This document shows positions 41,689-50,030 of a DNA stretch of 64,000 nucleotides, one piece after another. The notes under the pieces are model-generated. The model was not told the origin of the DNA, did not search any database, and saw nothing but the letters and a program-made list of their open reading frames with translations. Origin of the DNA: Micromonospora zamorensis (GTDB lineage: Bacteria > Actinomycetota > Actinomycetes > Mycobacteriales > Micromonosporaceae); NCBI RefSeq assembly GCF_900090275.1, contig NZ_LT607755.1, positions 992,001 through 1,056,000 of the forward strand, read 5' to 3'. Position numbers and translations under genes: made by a program. Numbering within the stretch: position 1 is the first letter of the stretch; the number at the start of each line of letters is the position of its first letter.

Positions 41689-42066
41689 TTAGTGGCGGGC
41701 CTTGCGCTCCTCGCTGCTGCGCCAGTTGCTGCCGGCCTTGGCCAGGCCCCGGCTACCGAGGTAGCCGAGCGTCAGCAGGGTGATCAGGAACCAGGCGTTG
41801 TCGGCCCGGAAGATGTCCACCCCGGCGGAGTTCTTTCCGACGACCTGCGACGCGCCCAGTACGGCGGCCACCGCGATCAGGTAGATCCAGAACTCGGTGG
41901 TCTTGAACGCCTGCTTGGTCTCCGTACCAGGTGCCTGCATGTCGTTGCGACGTCCGTCGCGCATGGCCGGCATCTGCTGGGTGGGCATGTCCCGCATCGA
42001 GGCGGGGTTCTGCGGGTCGTTCATCGGCCGGTTCATCGGCCGGGTGGAAGCAGCCTGCGTGCTCAT
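41689..42066 (-). CDS. Small membrane protein with disordered N-terminus
   Basis: A 125-residue protein, not assigned to a named family. Residues 1-50 are Met/Pro/Asn/Gln/Arg-rich with a short repeat (MNRPMNDPQNP, MRDMPTQQMPAMRD). Two membrane segments follow (about 58-78, FWIYLIAVAAVLGASQVV; about 89-108, WFLITLLTLGYLGSRGL), then a basic tail. GAGGAGG precedes ATG 42066. Similar proteins occur in Micromonosporaceae as far as I recall. Function unknown. Confidence 0.8.
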   Translation of the reverse strand: MSTQAASTRPMNRPMNDPQNPASMRDMPTQQMPAMRDGRRNDMQAPGTETKQAFKTTEFWIYLIAVAAVLGASQVVGKNSAGVDIFRADNAWFLITLLTLGYLGSRGLAKAGSNWRSSEERKARH

Positions 42067-42244
42067 CTGGTCCTCCTCAGGATGCGATGAGTCGTACCTG
42101 CATTCCCTCGCCCCGCTACCGCGTTTCGGCCACGGCACGGTTCGCTTTCGTGGCGGGGACAACCCCCGACTACCCGAGGCCCGGGAGCAGGTAACACCGA
42201 TCGCCGGCCGGAAAATCCGGCCGGCGATCAGGTAGGACGGCGGG

Positions 42245-44287
42245 TCAGCGCAGGCCGTTGCGGATCGCGACGCTCACCAACAGGTCCGGGTCGTCGGTGA
42301 TGATGCCGTCGACACCCAGGTCGATCACCCGCTGCATGACCGCGGCGTCATCAACGGTGTACGGGATCACCTTCAGGCCGTCCCGCGTCTGAAGGGTCCG
42401 GACGTCCGGTCCGTGGAAGTACGCCGGGTTCTCCCGCAGGTACCAGTCCGCCGAGGCGACAGTGCCCTGCTTGGGGTCGTGCACCTGCCAGTTGGCCGAG
42501 ACCGTGCCCGCACCGGCGGCCAGGGTCAGCTTGCCCAGGTCCTGGTGCTTCCACCAGTCCAGTCCACCGGTCCACGGGCTCTTCACCGACGGGTTCCCGT
42601 ACACCGCCTGCAACGAGCACTCGTCGGCGAGGGACGTGCACTCGGCCGGGCCGTACTGCCAGACCAGCGCGACCGTACCGATCCGCCGGTCGAGCTGCCG
42701 CGCGTACGTGATGGTGCGCCAGTCGAACGACTGGATGGTGGCCCGGTTGGTGAAGCCGGCGAGCTGGATGGCGTCGACGAGCTTGCGGGTGAAGCTGCGG
42801 TACGGCTCGGTGTCGTTCACCACCGGGCTGATCTTCGTTTCGATGTTCATTCCGATGTCGGTGCGACCACTCGCCTTCACCAGGGCGAAGACCTCGTCCA
42901 GGGTCGGGATCCGGGCACCCGGTGCGGGCACCTGCGCGGGCAGTTCGGGCAGCGTCCTCGTGCCGCAGTCGACGGTCTTGAGCTGCGCCAGGGTCAGTTC
43001 GTGCACCGGCTTGCCGACGTACGGGAATTTCCGGTCTCCCGGGCGCACCGGGGCGGTGTCGACGCAGTGCGACCCGTTGACGGTGCGGTCGTGCAGCACC
43101 ACGAGCCTGCCGTCGGCGGTCACGCCGGTGTCCAATTCCAGCGTGGAGATGGCCCGGTTGGACAACGCGTTCGAGAAGGCCGGCAGGGTGTTCTCCGGAC
43201 GGGTGGCCCGACCGCCCCGGTGCGCCTGGATGTCGAACGGCGCCGTGTACGCCTTCGGCAGCCGGTAGCCGCGCTGCGCCAGCAGGCCACGCAACCGGTC
43301 CGGGTAGTCGGTGATCATGCCGTCCACGCCGTCGTCGATCAGCTTCGCCATGGTCGGCACGTCGTCGACGGTCCACGGGATCACCTTGATCCCGTAGCGG
43401 TGCGCCTGGGCGACCATCTCCCTGGTGACGTACGGCTGGTAGCCGGGGTCGGTGACAGTGCCGTTCTGCGGGAAGCCGTGCACCGGTGAGAAGGCGCTCG
43501 CGCCGAAGCTGCGGATCGCCCTGATCGGGTCGCCGCCGAAGTCGTCGATGTCCAGCCCGCCCAGCCACGGCGAGGCGCCCGGCTGTCCGGTCTGGAGGAA
43601 GTCGTAGTTGGTCAGGGCGACCAGCGGCAACTTCGGTTCGACCTGGCGCATGCGCATCAACGCGCCCCAGTCGAAGCTCTGGATGGTGACCTGCTTGAGC
43701 AGCCCGGCGGCGCGGATCTCGGCTGCGGTGACCCGGACGAACTGGTCGCGGGGCGCGGTCTCGGTCGGCGCGCCCGCCTCCACCTTGGTCTCGACGTTGA
43801 GCTTCACGTCCTTCGCCCGATAGCGGTTGACGAGCGCGAAGACCTCACGTAGCAACGGCATCCGGGCACCCGGGACGGCGAGCTGGCCGGGCTTGTCCGG
43901 CAGGCTCTTCGAGCCGCAGTCCAGCGAGCGCACCTGGGCCACGGTGAGCGTGTTGACGTACTTCCCGACGTACGGGAACTCCGGGTCGCCGGGCGTCACC
44001 GCGGCGGTGTCGACGCACTTGGCGCCACTGATCTTCCGGTCGTGGGTGACGACGGCCTGACCGTCCTCGGTGATCTGCACGTCCAGTTCGAGGGTGGTCA
44101 CCCCGAGCTGGAGGGCGTTGCCGAAGGAGGCGAGGGTGTTCTCCACCCGCAGCCCGAGGCCGCCCCGGTGGGCCTGCACGTCGAATGTCCGGTCCGGGCG
44201 CGGTTTCGCCTGGGCGGGCACCGCGAACCCGGTCGTCACCGTCGCGGCCACCAGGGCCGCGACGGCGGTACGGCGTACTGTGCGCAC
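42245..44287 (-). CDS. Secreted tandem glycerophosphodiester phosphodiesterase
   Basis: A 680-residue protein starting at GTG 44287, with GAGGGG upstream and a signal peptide (about 1-27, VPAQA cleavage). It carries two complete GDPD domains. Domain 1: VQAHRGGLGLRVENTLASF, LELDVQITEDG, VTHDRKISG. Domain 2: IQAHRGGRATRPENTLPAF, LELDTGVTADG, VLHDRTVNG. Both keep HR, E-N-T and the H-D that form the catalytic and metal sites. Between them is TDYPDRLRGLL, closing domain 1. The enzyme cleaves glycerophosphodiesters to glycerol phosphate and alcohol outside the cell. Starts upstream (44344, 44314) would disrupt the signal peptide. Confidence 0.9.
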   Translation of the reverse strand: MRTVRRTAVAALVAATVTTGFAVPAQAKPRPDRTFDVQAHRGGLGLRVENTLASFGNALQLGVTTLELDVQITEDGQAVVTHDRKISGAKCVDTAAVTPGDPEFPYVGKYVNTLTVAQVRSLDCGSKSLPDKPGQLAVPGARMPLLREVFALVNRYRAKDVKLNVETKVEAGAPTETAPRDQFVRVTAAEIRAAGLLKQVTIQSFDWGALMRMRQVEPKLPLVALTNYDFLQTGQPGASPWLGGLDIDDFGGDPIRAIRSFGASAFSPVHGFPQNGTVTDPGYQPYVTREMVAQAHRYGIKVIPWTVDDVPTMAKLIDDGVDGMITDYPDRLRGLLAQRGYRLPKAYTAPFDIQAHRGGRATRPENTLPAFSNALSNRAISTLELDTGVTADGRLVVLHDRTVNGSHCVDTAPVRPGDRKFPYVGKPVHELTLAQLKTVDCGTRTLPELPAQVPAPGARIPTLDEVFALVKASGRTDIGMNIETKISPVVNDTEPYRSFTRKLVDAIQLAGFTNRATIQSFDWRTITYARQLDRRIGTVALVWQYGPAECTSLADECSLQAVYGNPSVKSPWTGGLDWWKHQDLGKLTLAAGAGTVSANWQVHDPKQGTVASADWYLRENPAYFHGPDVRTLQTRDGLKVIPYTVDDAAVMQRVIDLGVDGIITDDPDLLVSVAIRNGLR

Positions 44288-44477
44288 GCTGTCATCCCCT
44301 CTGCCGGCGGGCATCTCCCACCGGTCGCCGGACAGCATGGACATCTCGGACTGCGGGCAGGCGGCCAGTGGACGGCGCGACGGTGAACCGCCGTGGACGA
44401 CCTCCCGGTCACGCCGGGTTTGGTCGGCGGGTGGCCGGGCAAGCAGTCAGTTCCACAGCTTCTGCGAGGTGATGATC

Positions 44478-44897
44478 GTGCGTGAGGACGACATGCGGCA
44501 GGACGCCGCCCGCCAGGCCGAGGATCGGATCGCCGGAGGCGTGTACGGCAAGGGAGCCGTCGAAGAGGTGACGGTGCCCCGCACCGATGTGCTGAGCGAG
44601 ATTCAGCGCGACGACCCGCTCGACCCGGCGCACGAACGGATCGATCCGCAGGTGCTGCGCGACGGCGGCCCGGTCGGCGGGCAGGGCGCGGTGACCACCA
44701 CCGGTGGCACCGCCGGTCCGGCGAGCGTACGCAGGGTGGCCCGGCAGCCGGAGCGACACCCGGGCAAGGTCGCCCCGACCACGACCGGCGACGCCACCAC
44801 CGGCGGTCTGAGCACCCCGATGGGCGGGAGCACCAGCGACCAGTCCACGTCCGCGACCGGACCCGCCAAGTCCACCCAGGATCACGCCGGCGACTAG
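44478..44897 (+). CDS. Hypothetical hydrophilic protein
   Basis: A protein of 139 residues from GTG 44478 (GAGGTG six bases upstream) or 134 from ATG 44493 (GAGGAC upstream). The first 70 residues are charged and possibly helical (MRQDAARQAEDRIAGGVYG). The C-terminal half is Thr/Ser/Gly/Pro-rich and probably disordered. No family recognised, no signal peptide or membrane segment. Codon bias and RBS support it; the opposite-strand frames look like shadows. Divergent from the GDPD gene. Confidence 0.6.
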   Translation: MREDDMRQDAARQAEDRIAGGVYGKGAVEEVTVPRTDVLSEIQRDDPLDPAHERIDPQVLRDGGPVGGQGAVTTTGGTAGPASVRRVARQPERHPGKVAPTTTGDATTGGLSTPMGGSTSDQSTSATGPAKSTQDHAGD

Positions 44898-44913
44898 AGC
44901 GGAACCCCGCCGT

Positions 44914-44968
44914 GATCATGAGGTTGGCGTGGCTGTCGGAGATCACAGTCCACGCCAACCTCATGATC
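44914..44968. repeat. 19-bp inverted repeat (hairpin, REP-like candidate)
   Basis: GATCATGAGGTTGGCGTGG at 44914-44932 is matched exactly by its complement at 44950-44968. CTGT/ACAG extends the stem past one bulged T, leaving a short loop. It is located between convergent genes, so it can act as a terminator. Its low-GC arms differ from the other terminators here and recall interspersed repeats of Micromonosporaceae. Confidence 0.8.
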
Positions 44969-45000
44969 GACGCAGGGGTTGGCCGGGAGGCCGTGGGGGA

Positions 45001-47295
45001 TCAGCTTGTGGGGCGCAGGATGCCCAGGCGTTGGGTGGCTCGGGTGAGCGCGACGTACAGGTCGCTGCGCCCACGCGGCGACTCGGCCACCATCCGGTCC
45101 GGGTCGACGACCAGCACCGAGTCGAACTCCAACCCCTTGGCCTGCGCCACGGTCAGCACCACGACCCGGCTCTCCAGCTCGGGGTGCTCGCCCACGGCGG
45201 CCTCCGGCAGGGCTGCGGTCACTGCCGCACCCAACTCACCCACCCGGCCGGCCGGCACCAGCACGCCGAGCCGACCCTCGGTCAACCGGGCCGCCTCGCG
45301 GGCGGCTTCGGCGACCAGCTCCGCCGCCAACCGCTCGTCGGGCACCGCGCGGTCCCACGGGGGTACGCCGCTCTCCCGCACCGAACGCGGCGGACGCAGC
45401 GCCGGGTCGATCTCCGCCAGCACCTCGGCGGCGACCGCCATGATCTCGGCAGGGGTGCGGTAGCTGACCGTCAACTCGGTCAGCCGCCACCGCTGGGCGA
45501 CGTACGGGGCGAGGGCGTCCGCCCAGGAGGGCGTGCCGCTGAGCGCGCCGGTCTGTGCGACGTCCCCGACGATCGTCATCGACCGGCTCGGGCAGCGGCG
45601 CATCAGCAGCCGCCACGCCATTGGCGAGAGCTCCTGTGCCTCGTCCACGATGACGTGGCCGAACGCCCAGGTCCGGTCGGCGGCGGCCCGCTGCGCGGTG
45701 GTGAGGCGGTCGGCCTCCTCCTGCCGCTCCAGCAGCCGGTCCGCGTCGATCAGGTCGGTGACGCCGAGGATCTCACCGCCCTCGGCCTCGTCCTCGACGT
45801 CGATTGAGCGGGAACCTCGGGCGATCTCCAGCACGCCCTCGGCGTACTCCCGTTCCATCATCCGGATGCGGTCCCGCCGGGCGGCGGCGGCCCGCTCGTC
45901 CTCGCCGAGCAGCTCGGCGGCCTCGTCGAGCAGCGGCACGTCGGCCGGCGTCCACCCACCGGGCTCCCGCCGCAGCAGCTCCCGCTCGTCCTCGGTCAGC
46001 ATCGGCGTGGCGGCGGCGATGCGCTCCGGGTCGGCGTACAGGTCGGCGAGCAGCCGCTGCGGGGTGAGTACCGGCCACAGCCGGTCCAGGGCTGCCTGGA
46101 TCTCCGTCTCCTCGCGCAGCTCGCGGCGGATCTCGGCCCGGTCCGCCTCGTCGAGCAGGTTGTCCCCGCCCAGCGGGTCGGCGCCGATCCGCTCGGCCAC
46201 CTGGTCGGCGATGGCGTGCACGATCTCCACGTCGAACAGCGCGCGGGCCAGGTTGTGCGGGCGGTCGATGCGACGTACCCGGTCCCGGGCGGCCCGCACG
46301 ATCTCCGGGTCGAGGGTCAGCGTCTCCCGCTCGACCTCGATCTCCAGCGGCTCGTCCGGCACCCACTGCCGGTCCCGCACGGCCAGCGCCAGGACCTCGG
46401 CGAGCACCGCCCGGCCCTTCAGCGCCGCGGTCTCGGCCGGTTCGGTCCGTTGGGCGCTCACGCCCGGGAAGAGATCAGCCTGGGTACGCAGCAGCACGCC
46501 GGTCTCCGCCAGCGTCGGCAGCACCTGGGAGATGTAGCGCAGGAAGGTCGCGTTCGGGCCGACCAGCAGCACGCCCCGGCTGGAGAGTTCGCGTCGGTGG
46601 GTGTAGAGCAGGTAGGCCGCCCGGTGCAACGCGACAGCGGTCTTGCCGGTGCCGGGGCCGCCCTGGACCACCATGACGCCCGGCAGCTCCGCGCGGATGA
46701 TCTGGTCCTGTTCGGCCTGGATGGTCTCGACGATGTCGCGCATCCGGCCGGTCCGGCCCGCGTTGAGCGCGGCGAGCAGGGACGCCTCGCCGGTCAGCTC
46801 CTCGTGGCCGCCGGGTGCGGCGGTGTCGATGTCGAGCACCTCGTCGTTCAGGCCGGTGACCTTGCGCTGCCGGGTGCGCAGGTGCCGGCGCCGGCGTACG
46901 CCCTGCGGGTTGGCGGCGGTGGCGAGGTAGAACGGGCGCGCTGCCGGAGCCCGCCAGTCCATCAGCAGCGGGTCGTAGTCACCGCTGGTGTCGAAGATGC
47001 CGATCCGGCCGATGTAGCGGCGGGAGTCGTCGTCACCGTCGAGGCGGCCAAAGCAGAGCCCATTCTCCACGGCGGAGAACTGCTCGACCTGATCGGCGTA
47101 CATCGCTACCGAGCTGTCGCGCTGCGAGCGGTCCTGGAGGGTGCCGCCGGTGTTGCGCAGCTCGGCGGTGAGCCGGTGGGCGGCCTGCTCACGCAGCCCG
47201 TCCAGCCGGTCGTAGAGCATCGAGACGTACTCCTGCTCGCGACCGATCTCGTCGTCGAGCGGCAATTCGCCGGAACCGCCGGAGTGCCTTGACAA
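45001..47295 (-). CDS. helR: HelD/HelR-type RNA polymerase recycling ATPase
   Basis: A 764-residue SF1 helicase-like protein. Walker A is VVQGGPGTGKTAVALHR (near residue 220), Walker B HVIVDEAQELSP, motif IV region SYRTPAEI, and motif VI YVALTRATQRLGI. The N-terminal coiled coil (YVSMLYDRLDGLREQAAHRL) matches HelD proteins that dislodge stalled RNA polymerase. In actinobacteria the HelR branch protects against rifamycins. TTG 47295 is the start, as GGGAG lies six bases upstream and an in-frame TAG precedes it. No rifamycin-associated element is visible. A divergent promoter overlaps its 5' end. The symbol is a family call, not proof of resistance. Confidence 0.9.
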   Translation of the reverse strand: MSRHSGGSGELPLDDEIGREQEYVSMLYDRLDGLREQAAHRLTAELRNTGGTLQDRSQRDSSVAMYADQVEQFSAVENGLCFGRLDGDDDSRRYIGRIGIFDTSGDYDPLLMDWRAPAARPFYLATAANPQGVRRRRHLRTRQRKVTGLNDEVLDIDTAAPGGHEELTGEASLLAALNAGRTGRMRDIVETIQAEQDQIIRAELPGVMVVQGGPGTGKTAVALHRAAYLLYTHRRELSSRGVLLVGPNATFLRYISQVLPTLAETGVLLRTQADLFPGVSAQRTEPAETAALKGRAVLAEVLALAVRDRQWVPDEPLEIEVERETLTLDPEIVRAARDRVRRIDRPHNLARALFDVEIVHAIADQVAERIGADPLGGDNLLDEADRAEIRRELREETEIQAALDRLWPVLTPQRLLADLYADPERIAAATPMLTEDERELLRREPGGWTPADVPLLDEAAELLGEDERAAAARRDRIRMMEREYAEGVLEIARGSRSIDVEDEAEGGEILGVTDLIDADRLLERQEEADRLTTAQRAAADRTWAFGHVIVDEAQELSPMAWRLLMRRCPSRSMTIVGDVAQTGALSGTPSWADALAPYVAQRWRLTELTVSYRTPAEIMAVAAEVLAEIDPALRPPRSVRESGVPPWDRAVPDERLAAELVAEAAREAARLTEGRLGVLVPAGRVGELGAAVTAALPEAAVGEHPELESRVVVLTVAQAKGLEFDSVLVVDPDRMVAESPRGRSDLYVALTRATQRLGILRPTS

Positions 47296-47318
47296 GCCGT
47301 CTCCCTAAAGATTAGAAT
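47289..47318 (+). promoter_or_regulatory. Strong sigma-70-type promoter facing away from helR
   Basis: TTGACA (47289-47294), 18 bases, TAGAAT (47313-47318). Its -35 overlaps the helR start codon. Predicted start near 47325. Confidence 0.75.
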
Positions 47319-47327
47319 CCTTTGCAG

Positions 47328-47352
47328 GAACGGCTTTTAGCCGTTCTTTTTT
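47328..47352 (+). terminator. Intrinsic terminator directly downstream of the promoter
   Basis: GAACGGCT, loop TTT, AGCCGTTC, then six T. It is a canonical Rho-independent terminator on the plus strand, starting about 3 bases after the predicted transcription start. No plus-strand gene ends here. The resulting RNA would be about 28 nt. Confidence 0.85.
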
Positions 47353-47441
47353 GTGTCCTCGAACTGTTGAAGATAGCGCGTTGCGTCGGCTCTCACCAAG
47401 CCGGACGGGTCGGCGCGCCGGTGATCGCGAGGTGGCGGCGG

Positions 47442-48077
47442 ATGATCCTGCGGACCGGGCAACGGGTGGTCTTCATCGGGGACAGCATCACCGATTGTGG
47501 TCGACGCGACGTCGCCGCGCCCTACGGCAGCGGATACGTGAGCCTCGTGCGCGCCTTGGTCGACGCACGGCACCCCGAGTTGGAGTTGGAGTGGGTCAAC
47601 CGGGGTGTGGGCGGCGACACGGTGCGGGACCTGGCCGCCCGGTGGGACGACGACGCCATCGGCGAGCGCCCCGACTGGCTCGCGGTGCTGATCGGCATCA
47701 ACGACATCTGGCGGCACTACGGTGACCGGCCGGATGAGGCAGTCGGCATCGAGGAGTACGAGCGCACCCTGCGTGACCTGCTTCGACGGGCGGTTGCCGC
47801 CACCGGCTGCCGACTGATCCTCGGTGACCCGTTCTTCATCGAGGCGGACCGGAGCGTCCCGCAACGCGCAGACACGGACCGGTACGCGGCGGTCGTGGCG
47901 GGGCTGGCCACCGAGTTCGACGCGGTGCACGTGGCCAACCAGGCGGCGTTCGACCGGGTGCTGGCGGTGAGCCCGTCGACGCGCTGGGCCGACGACCGGG
48001 TCCACCCGCACCTGCCCGGCCACGCGGTCCTCGCCGACGCCTACCTCACCGCACTCGGCGTGACCTCCGCCCGCTGA
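47442..48077 (+). CDS. SGNH/GDSL-type esterase
   Basis: A 211-residue cytoplasmic SGNH hydrolase. Block I: VVFIGDSITDCGRR (Ser14); block II Gly in NRGVGGDTV; block III: VLIGINDIWRHYG (Asn); block V: DDRVHPHLPGH (Asp, His). It hydrolyses an ester of a small molecule, lipid or sugar; no export signal. ATG 47442 has GAGGTGG upstream. Reached by readthrough from the promoter-terminator unit at 47289-47352, so it could be attenuated, or have its own promoter. Convergent with the RseB-like gene. Confidence 0.92.
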   Translation: MILRTGQRVVFIGDSITDCGRRDVAAPYGSGYVSLVRALVDARHPELELEWVNRGVGGDTVRDLAARWDDDAIGERPDWLAVLIGINDIWRHYGDRPDEAVGIEEYERTLRDLLRRAVAATGCRLILGDPFFIEADRSVPQRADTDRYAAVVAGLATEFDAVHVANQAAFDRVLAVSPSTRWADDRVHPHLPGHAVLADAYLTALGVTSAR

Positions 48078-48098
48078 CCGGGCGTCCACCGCAGCGAA

Positions 48099-48130
48099 GC
48101 GCCGGGCCGACCGTCAGGTCGACCCGGCGC
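48099..48130. terminator. Hairpin between convergent genes
   Basis: GCGCCGGG-C-CGACC, loop GTCA, GGTCG-A-CCCGGCGC; 13 bp with one mismatch. After the GDSL gene, before the RseB-like gene stop. Confidence 0.75.
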
Positions 48131-48144
48131 GAACACCGTGTGGA

Positions 48145-49278
48145 TCAGCCGCGCGCGGCCTGGTAGAGCCGCTCCGGGGTGACGGCTCCGGCGAGCACCC
48201 GGCCGTCATCGGTGAGCAGCACGCTGAACAGCTTGCTGCTGAAGAGCCGACCGCTGCCCCAGTCACCGCTGACCGCCGGCAGCCCACCGAGCAGCTTCGA
48301 CATGTCCACGTCCGGCGAGCCGGCCGGTGGCGTAGCCGGCTTCGCGGAGGTCTTGGGGCCGTCTTCGAGCCCGTCGAGGCGGCCGACCAGCACGGTCGTC
48401 CAGCCGGAGCCCACCGTACGCACCTGCGGGTCACCCGAGGGTGCGACGTGGCCAGGCTTGCCGGCACCCGGGCCGGCGGCCGGCCGCTCCGCCTTCTCCT
48501 CGGTGACCGTCACACCGGGCGGCGGGTTGAACGTGAACTGGTCGGCGTCCGGGCGGCGGTAGTCGACCTGGGTGAAGGCCATCTCGAACGCCGGCCGGTC
48601 GCTGCCCTTCGCGAGCACCTCGAAGCGCAGCGGCACGTGCTGCTTGGCGTCGATGGCGATCCGCACCTGGTGCACCAGTGAGTCCTTGTCGCGCGGCTGG
48701 AGCACCAACTCGTAGGCGTCCTGGCCGGCGACCGTGGCCGACCGGCCGACGCTGACCTCGGTGCTCGGGTCGATCGCGCCCAACGCCAGGTCGGCGGCCT
48801 GCTGCGGGGTGGCCGGCATGGTCGCCGCCGCGTCGGGGACCGGCTTTCCGGCGTCGCCGCCCAGTGTGAGGTGCTTGGCGGTGTTGCTGCGACTCTGCCA
48901 GGTCCAGACGTCCCGGCCGTTGCGGATCACGTCCTGCTCGCCCAGGGTGTCCAACAGCGCGACCCGCTGCTGATCCGGGCCGGAATACCAGACCCGCAGG
49001 GTGTGCGTGCCGGTCAGCATGGTGGTCAGCTCGTTGCCGGAGACCAGCCCGACGAGAGGCGGCAGGCCGAGATCGGCGCGCTGCACGACGGTCCCGGACA
49101 GCCCTTCCAGCCGGGAGGTCTGCAGATCGACCAGAAGCTGGGCCGCGGTACGCGGTGGCAGGCTCGGCTCCGCCTCGGCGGCGAACGTGCCGATCGCCGC
49201 GCCCCCGCCGATGACGGCGACGGCAGCAGTGGCCGGGACCAGCCAACGAAGGACGGGACGGCTTCTCAGAACGGACAT
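48145..49278 (-). CDS. Secreted LolA/RseB-like outer protein (DUF2092 type)
   Basis: A 377-residue protein. N-terminal signal/anchor (about 9-35, VLRWLVPATAAVAVIGGG). The region about 45-260 follows the LolA/RseB beta fold (ELTTMLTGTHTLRVWYSG, DVWTWQSRSNTAKHL, VHQVRIAIDAKQHVPLRFEVL, FEMAFTQVDYRRPDADQFTFNPPPG by its ends). The C-terminal part is Pro/Gly-rich. Such proteins bind lipids or sense envelope stress. GGAGGAGG precedes ATG 49278. Divergent from a two-component system, which may respond to the same signal. Confidence 0.82.
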   Translation of the reverse strand: MSVLRSRPVLRWLVPATAAVAVIGGGAAIGTFAAEAEPSLPPRTAAQLLVDLQTSRLEGLSGTVVQRADLGLPPLVGLVSGNELTTMLTGTHTLRVWYSGPDQQRVALLDTLGEQDVIRNGRDVWTWQSRSNTAKHLTLGGDAGKPVPDAAATMPATPQQAADLALGAIDPSTEVSVGRSATVAGQDAYELVLQPRDKDSLVHQVRIAIDAKQHVPLRFEVLAKGSDRPAFEMAFTQVDYRRPDADQFTFNPPPGVTVTEEKAERPAAGPGAGKPGHVAPSGDPQVRTVGSGWTTVLVGRLDGLEDGPKTSAKPATPPAGSPDVDMSKLLGGLPAVSGDWGSGRLFSSKLFSVLLTDDGRVLAGAVTPERLYQAARG

Positions 49279-49373
49279 GGTGACACCTCCTCCGCACATC
49301 CTCCCCCCTGTGCGCTGTGAGTGTGCTGAGGACGGCGGACCAGCACGTTTGACCCGGGTGGCACCCTTGGACC

Positions 49374-50030
49374 GTGCGCTTGCTGGTGGTGGAGGACGAA
49401 GCCCGGTTGGCGGCCGCCCTGCAACGCGGCCTACAGGCGGAGGGGTTCGCGGTGGATGTGGCAGGGACCGGTCCGGCCGGCCTGGACGCGGCCCGCCACG
49501 GCGGGTACGACGCGATGATCCTCGACGTGATGCTGCCCGGCCTCTCCGGCTACGAGCTGGTCCGGCGGCTGCGGGCCGAGCAGCACTGGTTGCCGGTGCT
49601 GATGCTCTCCGCCAAGGACGGCGAGTACGACCAGGCCGACGGCCTCGACTGCGGGGCCGACGACTATCTGACCAAACCCTTCTCGTACGTGGTGCTGCTG
49701 GCCCGGTTGCGGGCGCTGCTGCGCCGTGGCGCGCCGGAACGCCCGGCGGTGCTGGCGGTCGGTGACCTGCGACTGGATCCGGCCCGCCGACGGGTGACCC
49801 GGGCCGACGACGAGGTGACCCTGACCGCGCGGGAGTTCGCGCTGCTGGACTACCTGATGCGCCGGCCCGGCCAGGTCGTCTCCAAGACCGAGCTGCTGGA
49901 CCACGTCTGGGACGCGAGCGTGGAGACCGCGCCGAACGCCGTCGAGGTGTATGTCGGTTACCTGCGCCGCAAGCTCGGCCGCGACCGGCTGGAGACGGTC
50001 CGGGGCGCCGGTTACCGGCTGGCGACGTGA
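49374..50030 (+). CDS. OmpR-family response regulator
   Basis: A 218-residue regulator. Receiver domain 1-115: acidic pocket E7-D8, phospho-Asp51 in MILDVMLPG, Lys in YLTKPFSY. C-terminal winged helix (about 125-218) with LTAREFALLDYLMRRPGQVVSKTELLDHVW. Start GTG 49374 has CACCCT eight bases upstream and no SD, so it is probably leaderless. Overlaps the sensor kinase by 4 bases. Cognate partner and divergent RseB-like neighbour suggest envelope stress control. Confidence 0.95.
   Translation: MRLLVVEDEARLAAALQRGLQAEGFAVDVAGTGPAGLDAARHGGYDAMILDVMLPGLSGYELVRRLRAEQHWLPVLMLSAKDGEYDQADGLDCGADDYLTKPFSYVVLLARLRALLRRGAPERPAVLAVGDLRLDPARRRVTRADDEVTLTAREFALLDYLMRRPGQVVSKTELLDHVWDASVETAPNAVEVYVGYLRRKLGRDRLETVRGAGYRLAT

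Noticed and set aside
47281..47360. Rifamycin-associated element upstream of helR
   Set aside because: CTTG-T-CAAG near 47288-47297 recalls the RAE half-sites (CTTG-CGG-CAAG), but the spacing is two bases short and the flanks do not match.
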